From: Microbacterium ureisolvens
Lineage (GTDB): Bacteria > Actinomycetota > Actinomycetes > Actinomycetales > Microbacteriaceae
Assembly: GCF_015278315.1 (NCBI RefSeq)
Contig: NZ_JADIJE010000005.1
Location: 248,001 to 312,000 of the forward strand
Length of the DNA stretch: 64,000 nt
Direction of reading: 5' to 3'
Shown: piece after piece, positions 8,777-17,681 of the stretch
Layout of the letters: each line of letters opens with the position of its first letter
Position numbering within the stretch: position 1 is the stretch's first letter
The notes under the pieces: model-generated
Database searches by the model: none
What the model saw: the letters and a program-made list of their open reading frames with translations, nothing else
What the model was told of the DNA's origin: nothing
Program-made: the position numbers and the translations under genes

Positions 8777-8796
8777 GTGTCTGCCATGCCAGACAC
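8777..8796. promoter_or_regulatory. hut operator 2, IclR palindrome
   Basis: GTGTCTGCCATGCCAGACAC, identical (reverse complement) to the site at 6288-6307 and at the same 53-bp distance from the gene it serves (hutU at 8849). A TGGAAT -10-like box lies at 8837-8842. Confidence 0.8.
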
Positions 8797-8848
8797 CACG
8801 GGCTCGAGGGCCGTTGTCGCGGGCGAGCGGGGCGTGTGGAATCTCCTC

Positions 8849-10540
8849 ATGACCACGATCGACACGCCCACGGGCACGGCGCGGCCGGCCGTCCGCGCAC
8901 CGCGCGGGCCGGAGCGGACCGCCAAGAGCTGGGGCGCCGAGGCCGCCAAGCGGATGCTGATGAACAACCTCGACCCCGAGGTCGCCGAGCACCCCGAAGC
9001 CCTCGTCGTCTATGGCGGCACAGGCCGGGCGGCGCGCAGCTGGGAGGCCTTCGACGCGATCGTGCGCACGCTCGACGAGCTGGAGCCCGACGAGACCCTT
9101 CTCGTGCAGTCCGGCAAGCCCGTCGGCGTCTTCCGCACGCACGAGTGGGCACCGCGCGTGCTGATCGCCAACTCCAACCTCGTGGGGGATTGGGCGACGT
9201 GGCCCGAGTTCCGCCGACTCGAGGAGCTCGGTCTCACGATGTACGGCCAGATGACGGCCGGGTCGTGGATCTACATCGGCACGCAGGGCATCCTCCAGGG
9301 AACCTACGAGACGTTCGCCGCCGTCGCCCGCTCGCTCGGGCGCGACGACCTGGCGGGAACCCTCACGCTCACCGGCGGCGCGGGCGGCATGGGCGGCGCG
9401 CAGCCGCTCGCGGTCACCCTCAACGGCGGTGCGGTGCTGATCGTCGATGTCGACGAGTCGCGCCTGGCCCGCCGCGTCGAGCACGGCTATCTCGACGAGT
9501 ACACGACCGACCTCGAGGCCGCGCTCGCACGCGTCGTCGCGGCGAAAGCGGCCGGCGAGGCGCTGTCGGTCGGCGTGGTCGGCAACGCCGCCGAGGTCTT
9601 CGGCGACGTGCTGCTCCGCCATCGCGCGAATGAGCTCACCGTCGACATCGTGACCGATCAGACGAGCGCGCACGACCCGCTGGCCTACCTCCCGGTGGGC
9701 ATCGCGTTCGAGGATTGGAAGGCCGAGGCATCCGGCGATCCCGAGGGCTTCACCGCGCGGGCACGGGGCAGCATGGCCAAGCACGTGGCAGCGATGGTCG
9801 GATTCCAGGATGCCGGCGCCGAGGTCTTCGACTACGGCAACTCGATCCGCGCTGAGGCGCAGCTCGGCGGCTTCGAGCGCGCGTTCGCGTTCCCCGGCTT
9901 CGTGCCGGCGTACATCCGTCCGCAGTTCGCGGAAGGCCGCGGACCCTTCCGCTGGGTCGCGCTCTCGGGTGACCCCGAAGACATCCGCAAGACCGACCGG
10001 GCCGTCAAGGAGCTCTTCCCCGACAACGCCGGTCTCGTGCGGTGGCTCGACAAGGCCGGCGACGCCGTGCACTTCGCAGGCCTGCCGGCGCGCATCTGCT
10101 GGCTCGGCTACAAGGAGCGCCACCTCGCCGGGCTGAGGTTCAACGAGATGGTCGCATCCGGCGAGCTGTCGGGTCCGATCGTCATCGGACGCGATCACCT
10201 CGACGCCGGGTCGGTCGCGAGCCCCTACCGCGAGACCGAGGCCATGGCCGACGGCTCCGACGCGATCGCGGACTGGCCGCTGCTGAACGCGCTGCTGAAC
10301 ACCGCGTCGGGGGCGGCGTGGGTGTCGATCCACCACGGCGGCGGCGTGGGCATCGGCCGCAGCATCCATGCCGGTCAGGTCACCGTGGCCGACGGCACGC
10401 CGCTGGCCGCCGAGAAGCTCGAGCGCGTGCTCACCAATGACCCGGGTACCGGCGTCATGCGCCACGTCGACGCCGGCTACGACCGCGCGAAGGAGGTCGC
10501 GCGCGAGCGCGGCCTGAACGTTCCGATGCTCGAGCGGTGA
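8849..10540 (+). CDS. hutU: Urocanate hydratase
   Basis: Adds water to urocanate to give 4-imidazolone-5-propanoate using tightly bound NAD+. The 563 residues match the family length. Visible blocks are [22 protein letters not shown] at the N terminus, the Rossmann glycine cluster [14 protein letters not shown] near residue 175, and PARICWLGY with the presumed active-site Cys417. A longer frame to 8513 lies inside the HD gene and is rejected: the ATG at 8849 follows the operator and -10-like box with the same spacing as hutH. Followed by hutI on the same strand. Confidence 0.97.
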   Translation: MTTIDTPTGTARPAVRAPRGPERTAKSWGAEAAKRMLMNNLDPEVAEHPEALVVYGGTGRAARSWEAFDAIVRTLDELEPDETLLVQSGKPVGVFRTHEWAPRVLIANSNLVGDWATWPEFRRLEELGLTMYGQMTAGSWIYIGTQGILQGTYETFAAVARSLGRDDLAGTLTLTGGAGGMGGAQPLAVTLNGGAVLIVDVDESRLARRVEHGYLDEYTTDLEAALARVVAAKAAGEALSVGVVGNAAEVFGDVLLRHRANELTVDIVTDQTSAHDPLAYLPVGIAFEDWKAEASGDPEGFTARARGSMAKHVAAMVGFQDAGAEVFDYGNSIRAEAQLGGFERAFAFPGFVPAYIRPQFAEGRGPFRWVALSGDPEDIRKTDRAVKELFPDNAGLVRWLDKAGDAVHFAGLPARICWLGYKERHLAGLRFNEMVASGELSGPIVIGRDHLDAGSVASPYRETEAMADGSDAIADWPLLNALLNTASGAAWVSIHHGGGVGIGRSIHAGQVTVADGTPLAAEKLERVLTNDPGTGVMRHVDAGYDRAKEVARERGLNVPMLER

Positions 10541-10550
10541 CCGGCGCCCG

Positions 10551-10604
10551 CGTGTCCCGGAACCTTCCGTTCCCAGGTCGCGGAGTGGACGCTATCGGGA
10601 CACG
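10551..10604. repeat. Inverted repeat between hutU and hutI
   Basis: CGTGTCCCG (10551-10559) and CGGGACACG (10596-10604) form a perfect 9-bp stem with a 36-nt loop in the 99-bp hutU-hutI gap. It could be an attenuator or a mobile palindromic unit. A further CGGGACA copy lies at 10617-10623, just before the hutI ribosome site. Confidence 0.5.
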
Positions 10605-10639
10605 GCAGCGAGAGATCGGGACATGAAAGGACGGATGCC

Positions 10640-11917
10640 GTGGCCACGACGCTCCTCACGAACATCGGCGAGCTGACCACCAACGTCGGCCGCGACGGCG
10701 ACCGTCTCGGCACGCTCCACGACGCCGCCGTGCTCATCGAGGGTGACCGGATCGCCTGGGTCGGCCCCGCCGCCGATGCCCCCGGGGCCCTCGCTGCCGG
10801 AGCCGCGGCGCCGAACCGCGAGAGTACAGCTGGTCGCCGAGAGGGAGGGAACCACCCCGCATCTCGTCGACCAGCTGTTCTCTCGCCGGAAGGGAACGGG
10901 GTGGAGGTCGTCGACGCCGGCGGACGCGCGGTCATCCCGGGCTTCGTGGACAGCCACACGCACCTCGTGTTCGGCGGCGACCGCGCCGACGAGTTCGAGG
11001 CCCGCATGACCGGTGCGCCGTATGCCGCAGGGGGCATACGGCGCACCGTCGCCGCCACCCGCGCGGCGACCGACGAGGAGCTGCGCGAACGGCTCGCCGG
11101 ATTCGTCGCCGAGCTGCACCGCCAGGGCACCACGACGTTCGAGGTCAAGACCGGGTACGGGCTCTCCGTCGCCGACGAGGAGCGGCTCGCGCGCTTGGCC
11201 GCCGAGGTCACCCCCGAGGTCACCTTCCTCGGCGCTCACGTCGTGCCTGCCGAGTTCGCGGACCACCGTGACGACTACGTCGACCTGGTGTGCGACGAGA
11301 TGATGCGCGCCGTCGTGCCGCACAGCCGCTGGGTCGATGTGTTCTGCGAGCGCGGGGCGTTCACGCCGGAGGAGTCGCGTCGCATCCTCGCCGCCGGCGT
11401 TGCCCACGGCCTGCGGCCGCGCGTGCACGGGAATCAGCTGGGTCCGGGCGAAGGCGTGCGCCTCGCGGTCGAGCTGGGTGCAGCATCCGTCGACCACTGC
11501 ACGTACCTCGATGACGCCGACATCGCCGCGCTCGCCGGGTCGGACACGGTGGCGACGCTGCTGCCGGGGGTCGAGTTCTCGACGCGGCAGCCGTACCCCG
11601 ATGCACGCCGCCTGCTCGACGCGGGTGTGACCGTCGCGCTCGCGAGCGACTGCAATCCGGGCTCGAGCTTCACGAGCTCGATGCCGCTCATGATCGCGCT
11701 CGCGGTGCGCGAGATGGGGATGACGCCGGCCGAGGCGGTCTGGGCCGCCACCGCCGGCGGCGCTCGCGCTCTGCGTCGCGACGACGTCGGCGTCATCGCG
11801 GCGGGCCGGCGCGCCGACCTCGTGCTGCTCGACGCGCCGACGCGTGTGCACCTGGCCTACCGCCCCGGCGTGCCGCTCGTGCGCACGGTGTGGATCGGCG
11901 GCGAGCGCCACGAGTGA
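10640..11917 (+). CDS. hutI: Imidazolonepropionase with internal repeat insertion
   Basis: Hydrolyses 4-imidazolone-5-propanoate to N-formimino-L-glutamate in the cytoplasm. GTG start with AAAGGA upstream; 425 residues. The amidohydrolase metal motif VDSHTHLVF holds His106 and His108; [15 protein letters not shown] and ASDCNPGSS are also typical. Between WVGPAADAP (residue 48) and VEVVDAGG (near 90) there are about 35 extra residues. They are rich in Ala, Arg and Pro and are encoded by an imperfect 23-bp palindrome, and they look like an in-frame repeat insertion in a surface loop. The catalytic blocks are intact, so the protein is probably functional. Confidence 0.93.
   Translation: MATTLLTNIGELTTNVGRDGDRLGTLHDAAVLIEGDRIAWVGPAADAPGALAAGAAAPNRESTAGRREGGNHPASRRPAVLSPEGNGVEVVDAGGRAVIPGFVDSHTHLVFGGDRADEFEARMTGAPYAAGGIRRTVAATRAATDEELRERLAGFVAELHRQGTTTFEVKTGYGLSVADEERLARLAAEVTPEVTFLGAHVVPAEFADHRDDYVDLVCDEMMRAVVPHSRWVDVFCERGAFTPEESRRILAAGVAHGLRPRVHGNQLGPGEGVRLAVELGAASVDHCTYLDDADIAALAGSDTVATLLPGVEFSTRQPYPDARRLLDAGVTVALASDCNPGSSFTSSMPLMIALAVREMGMTPAEAVWAATAGGARALRRDDVGVIAAGRRADLVLLDAPTRVHLAYRPGVPLVRTVWIGGERHE
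10819..10885. repeat. Palindromic element inserted in hutI
   Basis: Arms 10819-10841 and 10863-10885 pair at 21 of 23 positions around a 21-nt loop and lie wholly within the coding frame. The segment has no counterpart in the protein family as I know it. This fits a REP-like mobile palindrome that inserted without breaking the frame. Confidence 0.65.
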
Positions 11918-11924
11918 CGGCGGC

Positions 11925-11944
11925 GCCCGGCGCCAGCGCCGGGC
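11925..11944. terminator. Hairpin downstream of hutI
   Basis: GCCCGGCGC-CA-GCGCCGGGC, a perfect 9-bp stem starting 8 nt after the hutI stop. Tight loop, no U tract. Confidence 0.45.
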
Positions 11945-12029
11945 GGCGCGGGCCCCGGGATCGACAGGGCCGCCCGACGCGAGAGTCAGGCGTGACAGGG
12001 CCCGCCCGGCGAGAGCCCCGCGAGCGACA

Positions 12030-12060
12030 GGAGCCGCCCGGCGCGATGCCGGGCGGCTCC
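12030..12060. terminator. Bidirectional terminator between hutI and GH43 gene
   Basis: Perfect 13-bp stem (12030-12042 with 12048-12060) and a 5-nt loop, followed by TTGTG. It is placed between convergent genes, 16 nt from the GH43 stop. Confidence 0.7.
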
Positions 12061-12075
12061 TTGTGCCTGAGCGGC

Positions 12076-14454
12076 TCAGCGCGTCGCGAGCTCCGCGACG
12101 TCGTCGGGCGACAGCGCCGAGCTCCACACGCTGAGCTCGTCCACGTCGCCCCGGAAAGGCGTGTCCCACCAGTTGACGCCGAGCGCGAAGACGTTGCCCG
12201 GGCCCGAGAGCACGTCGGGGAAGCCCGTGCCCTGGAACCGCAGCTCGCCGTCCACGTACACCGAGGCCGCCCCGCCGTCGACGACGAAGGCCACGTGCGA
12301 CCACTCGCCGACCGGCAGGCTGCGACCGGTGCCGGCGTCGTACCACTGCGCCCCCGACCACAGCATCGTCGAGCCGCCGACGCCGTCGTGACCGCGCGGC
12401 ACCAGGCTCACCCACGACGACGGGCTCGCCGCCGCGAAGAACGCCGTGGTGTACGGCGTGAGCGCCTCGGGTCGCAGCCACAGGCTCACCGAGTACGAGG
12501 ATCCCTGCACCAGGCCGTCGGGCAGCCTCACACCGCCGGCTCCGTCGAGGTGCAGGGCGCTTCCGGCGACGCCGTCGGCCGCGAACGACGCCGGTCCGCC
12601 CGCAGGGGCGTCGATCCGGGCGCCGGTGGGTGCGGCGTCGGCGAAGGTGCCGGCCGCGTCGGCGAGCGTTTCGTCGAACGACCACGCGCCGGCCAGGACG
12701 CCGGGCGTGCGCGCGGGGACGGTGATCTCGAACGACACGGATGCCGATGCCGACCCGTTCGCCACGACCGCGGTCAGCGTCGCCTGCGCATCGGGCTGGC
12801 CGATCCCCGGCCGGGTCACGGCGCCGTCCGCGGCCACGACCGACGGGGCCGACGACGACCAGGTGATCGTCGTCCCGCCGGTGCCGGAGGTCGGCAGATC
12901 GAGGTCGACCGTCACCGCCGACGTGTCGCCGAGCGACAGGTCTGCGACGACGGCGTCGACGGCTGCGGCATCCGTCAGCTCCACCGTCTTGCGTGCCCAC
13001 AACGTGACGCCCGCGTCCGACACCGCGGTGAAAGCGGTAGACCAGGCCTCGAGGTCGGGATCCCACGCCGGCGCGAAGACGCCGCGGTAGGCGACGCCGT
13101 CGACGGTGAGCGTCGCCGTGTGCTGTCCGGTGAGCGTGAACCGACCCTCGACGCCACCCGAGATGCGGCCCGTCTTGTCGAGCGAGACATCGGATGCCAC
13201 AGCCGCCGTCGCCGTGATGTCCTTGCCCAGGTCGACCAGCTGCCACGCGCCGACGACGTCAGCGCGCTTGACCTTGCCGGCGGTCTCGCCCGCGTAGCGC
13301 ATCGGCGAGACGACGGGCCAGCCGTCCTCGTTCATCCACATCTGGTGCACCCGCACCTCGTGCAGCTCGCCGGTGCCCGGGAACCTGGCGTGGAACACCA
13401 TGAACATGCGTCCGGTGTCGGGGTCCTGGTACCACGAGGTGTGGCCGGGGGAGACGTAGCCCGTGCCGACGCCGGTGCCCGGGTCGCCGAGCTCTCGGCC
13501 GAACAGGTGGCCCCCCATCAGCTTGACGCCGTACGGCTGGATCGACGCGTCGTCGAACAGCGGCAGCGCCGGGTCGGCCTTCACCTCGCGCATGTCGTTG
13601 CCCTGCGCGTCGAGGTAGGGGCCTGCGACGTCCTTCGAGCGAGCGACGCGCACGTCGTAGCCGCCGGTCACGCCGAGCCCGCCGAACGACAGGTAGAGGT
13701 AGTAGTACCCGGTTTCGGCGTCGTACTGGATCGTCGGCGCCTCGATGCGGCTGTGGTTGCCGCCGACGAGGTGGGTGCCGTAGCCCTGGCCGGGGAGCGG
13801 CTCGCCGGTCGCGGCATCCATCTCCAGCAGGAAGATCCCGCCCGAGTACGAGCCGTAGACCATCCACAGGCGCCCGTCGGCGTCGTAGAACGCGTCGGGG
13901 TCGACGGCGTTCGGGTGGATGCGCGCGTCGTAGATCTCGCCGGGGTTCTCGGATTCCTCATCCCACATGCCGCTCTTGAGCAGGATGCCCTGGTTCTCGT
14001 ACGGTCCGTCGACCTCGTCCGAGACGGCCAGGCCCAGCGCCGACCGGGGTGACGAGCCCTCGCAGGCGTTGTAGTACATCGCGTACCGGCCATCGGGCAG
14101 CTGGATGACGTCGGCCGCCCACAGCGTCGAGGTCTGCGCCCACTGGAAGGTCTCGGCGAGCTCGGTGTAGATGTCGTCGAAGAGCGCATTGTCGGCGTTC
14201 TGCGAGAGGTCGACGGTGTGCTGCTGCCACGACATGAGGTCGGTGGTGTGCGCGGAGGCGCCGTGGGATCCGAACACCCAGATGTCGTCACCGGAGGTGA
14301 CGACGGAAGGGTCGTGCACCGTGACATCGTCGAAGACGGGTGCCGGTGGGGCGGCGCGGTCGGGACCGGCCCAGGCCGGGGTCGCGCAGAGCGCGCCCGC
14401 GACGAGGATTCCGGCGGTGGTGAGCGCGATCGCGGTGCGTGCGCGGCGCGGCAT
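12076..14454 (-). CDS. Secreted GH43 arabinanase-like glycosidase with Ig-like and LamG domains
   Basis: The start at 14454 follows AGGAG and opens into a Sec signal peptide (RRARTAIALTTAGILVAGALCATPAWA). 792 residues. Residues of about 35-400 form a five-bladed GH43 domain: HDPSVVTSGDDIWVFGSH with the general-base Asp, then VDPDAFYDADGRLWMVYGS, and an acid Glu in SRIEAPTIQY. A C-terminal GH43-associated module follows, then a bacterial Ig-like segment near 500-590 (TITWSSSAPSVVAADGAVTRPG) and a LamG/concanavalin-like domain near 620-790. Likely an extracellular endo-arabinanase acting on plant arabinan. It splits the hut genes and has its own operator region. Confidence 0.88.
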   Translation of the reverse strand: MPRRARTAIALTTAGILVAGALCATPAWAGPDRAAPPAPVFDDVTVHDPSVVTSGDDIWVFGSHGASAHTTDLMSWQQHTVDLSQNADNALFDDIYTELAETFQWAQTSTLWAADVIQLPDGRYAMYYNACEGSSPRSALGLAVSDEVDGPYENQGILLKSGMWDEESENPGEIYDARIHPNAVDPDAFYDADGRLWMVYGSYSGGIFLLEMDAATGEPLPGQGYGTHLVGGNHSRIEAPTIQYDAETGYYYLYLSFGGLGVTGGYDVRVARSKDVAGPYLDAQGNDMREVKADPALPLFDDASIQPYGVKLMGGHLFGRELGDPGTGVGTGYVSPGHTSWYQDPDTGRMFMVFHARFPGTGELHEVRVHQMWMNEDGWPVVSPMRYAGETAGKVKRADVVGAWQLVDLGKDITATAAVASDVSLDKTGRISGGVEGRFTLTGQHTATLTVDGVAYRGVFAPAWDPDLEAWSTAFTAVSDAGVTLWARKTVELTDAAAVDAVVADLSLGDTSAVTVDLDLPTSGTGGTTITWSSSAPSVVAADGAVTRPGIGQPDAQATLTAVVANGSASASVSFEITVPARTPGVLAGAWSFDETLADAAGTFADAAPTGARIDAPAGGPASFAADGVAGSALHLDGAGGVRLPDGLVQGSSYSVSLWLRPEALTPYTTAFFAAASPSSWVSLVPRGHDGVGGSTMLWSGAQWYDAGTGRSLPVGEWSHVAFVVDGGAASVYVDGELRFQGTGFPDVLSGPGNVFALGVNWWDTPFRGDVDELSVWSSALSPDDVAELATR

Positions 14455-14533
14455 GGAGTCTCCTGTTCGACGGTGGACGGGATGGGACGGATGTCGCGAC
14501 TCGGCGTCGAGCCGTCGTTCCGTCGACAGGAAT

Positions 14534-14567
14534 CTACAACGATGTAGACAAGAAGTACAACGATGTA
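14534..14567. promoter_or_regulatory. Double LacI-type operator of GH43 gene
   Basis: CTACAACGATGTAG (14534-14547) and GTACAACGATGTAG (14555-14568) share TACA-ACGA-TGTA. Their centres are exactly 21 bp apart, two helical turns, on the same DNA face. They lie 80-114 bp upstream of the GH43 start. The cognate regulator is not in the window: the local LacI protein has a different operator. Confidence 0.65.
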
Positions 14568-14588
14568 GAGAAAGATCGCCTCGAGGTC

Positions 14589-15059
14589 TCAGCGCGGGGT
14601 GTCGACCGTCCAGTCGTCGGGATCGAGCGACGACGCGACGTCCCAGTCGCCCTCGGTCCACGTGAACGTCGCCACCGCGCAGGTCGGCATGTGCCCGATC
14701 CTGCCGTCGGACAGCCGGCCGGCGAGCGCGCTCATCCCCGGATCGTGCGCGACCACCATGACCGACCCTGCGCCGCTGGCCGCGGCCGCTGCCAGCAGTG
14801 ACGAGGCTGGGGCACCGTACAGCTCGGGATCCAGCGACACCGCGACGCCGAGCGCGGCGGCGAACGCCTCGGCGGTCGTCCGGGCGCGCAGCGCGGTGCT
14901 CGAGAGGATCACGTCGGGGCGGAACCCGGTCGCCGCGAGCCGCCGCGCCATGCGCGGGGCGTCGCGCGCGCCGCGGTCGTTGAGCGGCCGGTCGTGGTCG
15001 TCGAGGCCCGGGTCGCCCCAGTCCGATTTCGCGTGGCGCACCAGTGCCAGGGTGATCAT
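14589..15059 (-). CDS. SixA-like histidine phosphatase
   Basis: 156 residues beginning at 15059. The N terminus LALVRHAKSDW holds the RHG-type catalytic His within the first 10 residues; VVAHDPGMSALA supplies the second His. The short length and KSDW variant match the SixA phosphohistidine phosphatase branch rather than phosphoglycerate mutase. The start overlaps the stop of the ureohydrolase gene by 4 nt (ATGA), so the two are co-translated, though a functional link is not obvious. Confidence 0.82.
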   Translation of the reverse strand: MITLALVRHAKSDWGDPGLDDHDRPLNDRGARDAPRMARRLAATGFRPDVILSSTALRARTTAEAFAAALGVAVSLDPELYGAPASSLLAAAAASGAGSVMVVAHDPGMSALAGRLSDGRIGHMPTCAVATFTWTEGDWDVASSLDPDDWTVDTPR

Positions 15060-15943
15060 CGTCCGACCGCCTTTCCTGCGAGGAGCTCGAGCACGCACAG
15101 CGCGGCGAGCCGCACGGTGCGTCCATCCAAGGCGTCGGCTGTCGCATCTACCTCGGCGATGTCGGCGCTGCGCACGCGCGCGTCGGCGGCCACGGCCCGC
15201 ACGAGCGCCCGGAGTTCCCACGCCGCGAGCCCGCCGGGGACGGATGCCGGGCAGCCGGGCGCGACGGATCGATCGCACACGTCCACGTCGATGTCGAGAT
15301 GGACGGCGCCGCCGTCGGCGCCGGCGATCTCGAGGGCCTGCGCGGCCACGTCGGCCGCGCCGCGGCGCCGCAGGTCGTCCATCGTGACGACCGTGATGCC
15401 GAGATCGGCGGCGCGCCGGGCGTAGTGGGCGGAGTTGGCGAAGTCCGCGATCCCGAGCTGCACGATCCGGCGCGGGTCGAGCCCGTCCTCGACGAGGCGG
15501 CGCACCGGCGATCCGTTCGAGATGCCATCGCGCAGGTCGAAGTGGGCGTCGATGGTGATGAGTCCCGCCGCCCCCGCGCCCTGCGTCACCGCGTAGGTGA
15601 GGGAGTTGTCCCCGCCGAGTGCGACGACGAGGTCGGTCCGCTCCCGCAGCGCTCGGACGGCGGCACGGACGGATGCCTCGCCCGCCGGCCCGTCCGGCTC
15701 GTCGACGTCGCCCGCGTCGGCGACGCGCAGCACCTCGTTCAGGTCCACGGGCGGGGGTCCGAGCAGGGTCGGGCTGTAGCGGCGGAGCGCCTCGCGGACG
15801 GCGGCGGGCGTCGCGTGCGCCCCGGTGGGGGAGAGCGAGGTGCGGAATGCCGGAACGCCCAGGATGACGGCATCCCACCGCCCGTCGTCGATGGCGGGCC
15901 ACGCGCCGGCGCGCGGCCACAGGGGATCGTGCGTAAGCGTCAC
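15056..15943 (-). CDS. hutG: Ureohydrolase, probable formimidoylglutamase
   Basis: 295 residues of the arginase/agmatinase/formimidoylglutamase family. Metal-site motifs are GGDNS (110-114), IDAHFDLRD (131-139) and DIDVDVCD (217-224). The first manganese ligand His of the usual GGDHS is Asn here, a variant of the site. Because hutH, hutU and hutI lie upstream and otherwise no gene handles formiminoglutamate, the likely reaction is N-formimino-glutamate to glutamate plus formamide. The gene is on the opposite strand and separated from hutI by the GH43 gene. Agmatinase or guanidinobutyrase remain possible. Confidence 0.7.
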   Translation of the reverse strand: MTLTHDPLWPRAGAWPAIDDGRWDAVILGVPAFRTSLSPTGAHATPAAVREALRRYSPTLLGPPPVDLNEVLRVADAGDVDEPDGPAGEASVRAAVRALRERTDLVVALGGDNSLTYAVTQGAGAAGLITIDAHFDLRDGISNGSPVRRLVEDGLDPRRIVQLGIADFANSAHYARRAADLGITVVTMDDLRRRGAADVAAQALEIAGADGGAVHLDIDVDVCDRSVAPGCPASVPGGLAAWELRALVRAVAADARVRSADIAEVDATADALDGRTVRLAALCVLELLAGKAVGR

Positions 15944-15975
15944 GTGCCGACGCTACCCGAGCCGCCGCCCGGGCG

Positions 15976-16326
15976 TCAGGCCGCGACGTAAACCCAGGCG
16001 GAGCGACCGCTCGCGAGCACCACCGAGATGCGCCGGTACAGCGACACCTCGTACTCGTCGGCCGCGTCGAGCTCGTCGTCGGTCACGCGCAGCGCGCGCC
16101 CGACGATCTTGTCGAGCGGGTTGCCGGTGTGCCGGACGATCGGGTGCACCGACTGTCCGGAGAGATCGACGACGCGGGTGTCCTCGATCTCGGTGTAGTC
16201 CACGGTGTAGCCCGGCAGCGCGTCGTCGTCGCCTTCGAGCAGGCGCCCGAAGGTGTCGAGCTGCACCTCCGGCTGCTGCAGCGTGCCGTAGCTGAACAGG
16301 AGGTGGGTGGGCAGGTCCTCGGACAC
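15976..16326 (-). CDS. Gamma-glutamylcyclotransferase-like (AIG2/GGCT fold) protein
   Basis: 116 residues. The N terminus HLLFSYGTLQQPEVQ is the substrate-binding loop typical of the GGCT/AIG2 fold. The likely catalytic acid is within DEYEVSLYRR near residue 92. Proteins of this size act on gamma-glutamyl amines or are of unknown function. Monocistronic, with flanking gaps of only about 30-75 bp. Confidence 0.75.
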   Translation of the reverse strand: MSEDLPTHLLFSYGTLQQPEVQLDTFGRLLEGDDDALPGYTVDYTEIEDTRVVDLSGQSVHPIVRHTGNPLDKIVGRALRVTDDELDAADEYEVSLYRRISVVLASGRSAWVYVAA

Positions 16327-16403
16327 GCCACCAGTAAACCCGCTGCGCCGTCACCCGTGCGCAGCTGTCATCGATTCTTAACACGCCCGGCCGCGCGGCC
16401 GCC

Positions 16404-17681
16404 TCAGCCCAGCAGCGCGTGAGCGATCGTGAAGATCGCCAGGCCCGCGAGCGCGCCGACGATCGTGCCGTTGAGGCGGATGTACTGGAGGTCGCGCCCC
16501 ACCATGAGCTCGATCTTCTCGGTTGTCTCCGCCGGGTCCCAGCGCTCGACCGTGTCGGTGATGATCGACGCGATGTCGTGGCGATAACGGTCGACGAGGA
16601 ACACCGCGGCGTCGGTGACCCACGAGTCCACGCGGCGCTGCAGCGCGGCCTCCGTGGTCAACCGCGCACCGATCTCGGCGAGGGCCTGCGCCGCCCGCCG
16701 CCGCAGGCCGCTGTCGGGATCGCCGAGCGAGCGCAGCAGTCCCGCCTTCGCCGTGCTCCATGCCTCGCCGGCCAGGTCGCGCACCCGCGGGCTGTCGAAC
16801 ACGGCGAGCTTGGCGTCCTCGAAGCGGCCGATGGTCGCCGGGTCATGCTGCAGATTGTCCGCGAGCCGCTCCAGATACCCGTCGATCGCGACGCGCGCCG
16901 GATGGTTCGGGTCGCTGCGCACCGCCGCCACGAACTTGACGGCCTCGTTGTACACGGTGTCGTCGACGAAGCGGTGCGCGACCGACGGCAGCCATCCAGG
17001 CAGCCGGCGGGAGATGACGCCGCTGAAGGACGCCTGGTTCGCCGCGAGCCACGCCGACACGGTGTCGGCGGCGAGATCGACGGCGCCGTGGTGCGCGCCG
17101 GCGTCGACGATGCGACCGAGCCAGACGCCCAGCGGCGGTCCCCACTCCGGTTCGATGAGGTGCTCGCGGGCGAGCTCCTCGATGACGTCGCGCACGTCGT
17201 CGTCGCTGAGGGCGCGGAGGATGCTGGCCGCCATGACCGATCCCTCCGCCGCGATCCGCTCCGCGTGCTCGGGCGCGCTGAGCCACTCACCCAGCCGCGC
17301 CGCCATCGGCGTCTGCTCGAGCTTGGTGCGCACCACGTCGCCGCGCAGGAACTCGGTCTCGACGAACTCGCCGAGGGTACGGCCGATCTCGTCCTTTCGG
17401 CTCGGGATGATCGCCGTGTGCGGGATCGGGATGCCCAGCGGATGCCGGAACAGCGCGGTCACCGCGAACCAGTCGGCCAGCGCGCCCACCATGCCGCCTT
17501 CGGCCGCCGCGCGGACGTAGGCGAGGGCCGGCACCTGCTGCTGGAACGCGAACGAGAACGCGAACAGCACCGCCATGAAGACGAGCGCCCCGAGGGCGAC
17601 TCCCTTCATGGTGCGCAACGCCCTCCTGCGCTCCTGATCGGCAGGGCTCAGCAGCCGGGTGGGCGTGCGGGTCATTGTCAT
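16404..17681 (-). CDS. DUF445 family membrane protein
   Basis: 425 residues. A hydrophobic segment near residues 27-45 follows a basic N terminus, then the conserved DUF445 block GGMVGALADWFAVTALFRHPLGIPIPHTAIIPSRKDEIG-like, a long soluble alpha-helical middle, and a C-terminal membrane segment (IRLNGTIVGALAGLAIFTIAHALLG). Function is unknown; some relatives are called YjiN. Its start overlaps the PadR stop by 4 nt (ATGA), so the PadR gene and this one form a two-gene unit. Confidence 0.85.
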   Translation of the reverse strand: MTMTRTPTRLLSPADQERRRALRTMKGVALGALVFMAVLFAFSFAFQQQVPALAYVRAAAEGGMVGALADWFAVTALFRHPLGIPIPHTAIIPSRKDEIGRTLGEFVETEFLRGDVVRTKLEQTPMAARLGEWLSAPEHAERIAAEGSVMAASILRALSDDDVRDVIEELAREHLIEPEWGPPLGVWLGRIVDAGAHHGAVDLAADTVSAWLAANQASFSGVISRRLPGWLPSVAHRFVDDTVYNEAVKFVAAVRSDPNHPARVAIDGYLERLADNLQHDPATIGRFEDAKLAVFDSPRVRDLAGEAWSTAKAGLLRSLGDPDSGLRRRAAQALAEIGARLTTEAALQRRVDSWVTDAAVFLVDRYRHDIASIITDTVERWDPAETTEKIELMVGRDLQYIRLNGTIVGALAGLAIFTIAHALLG

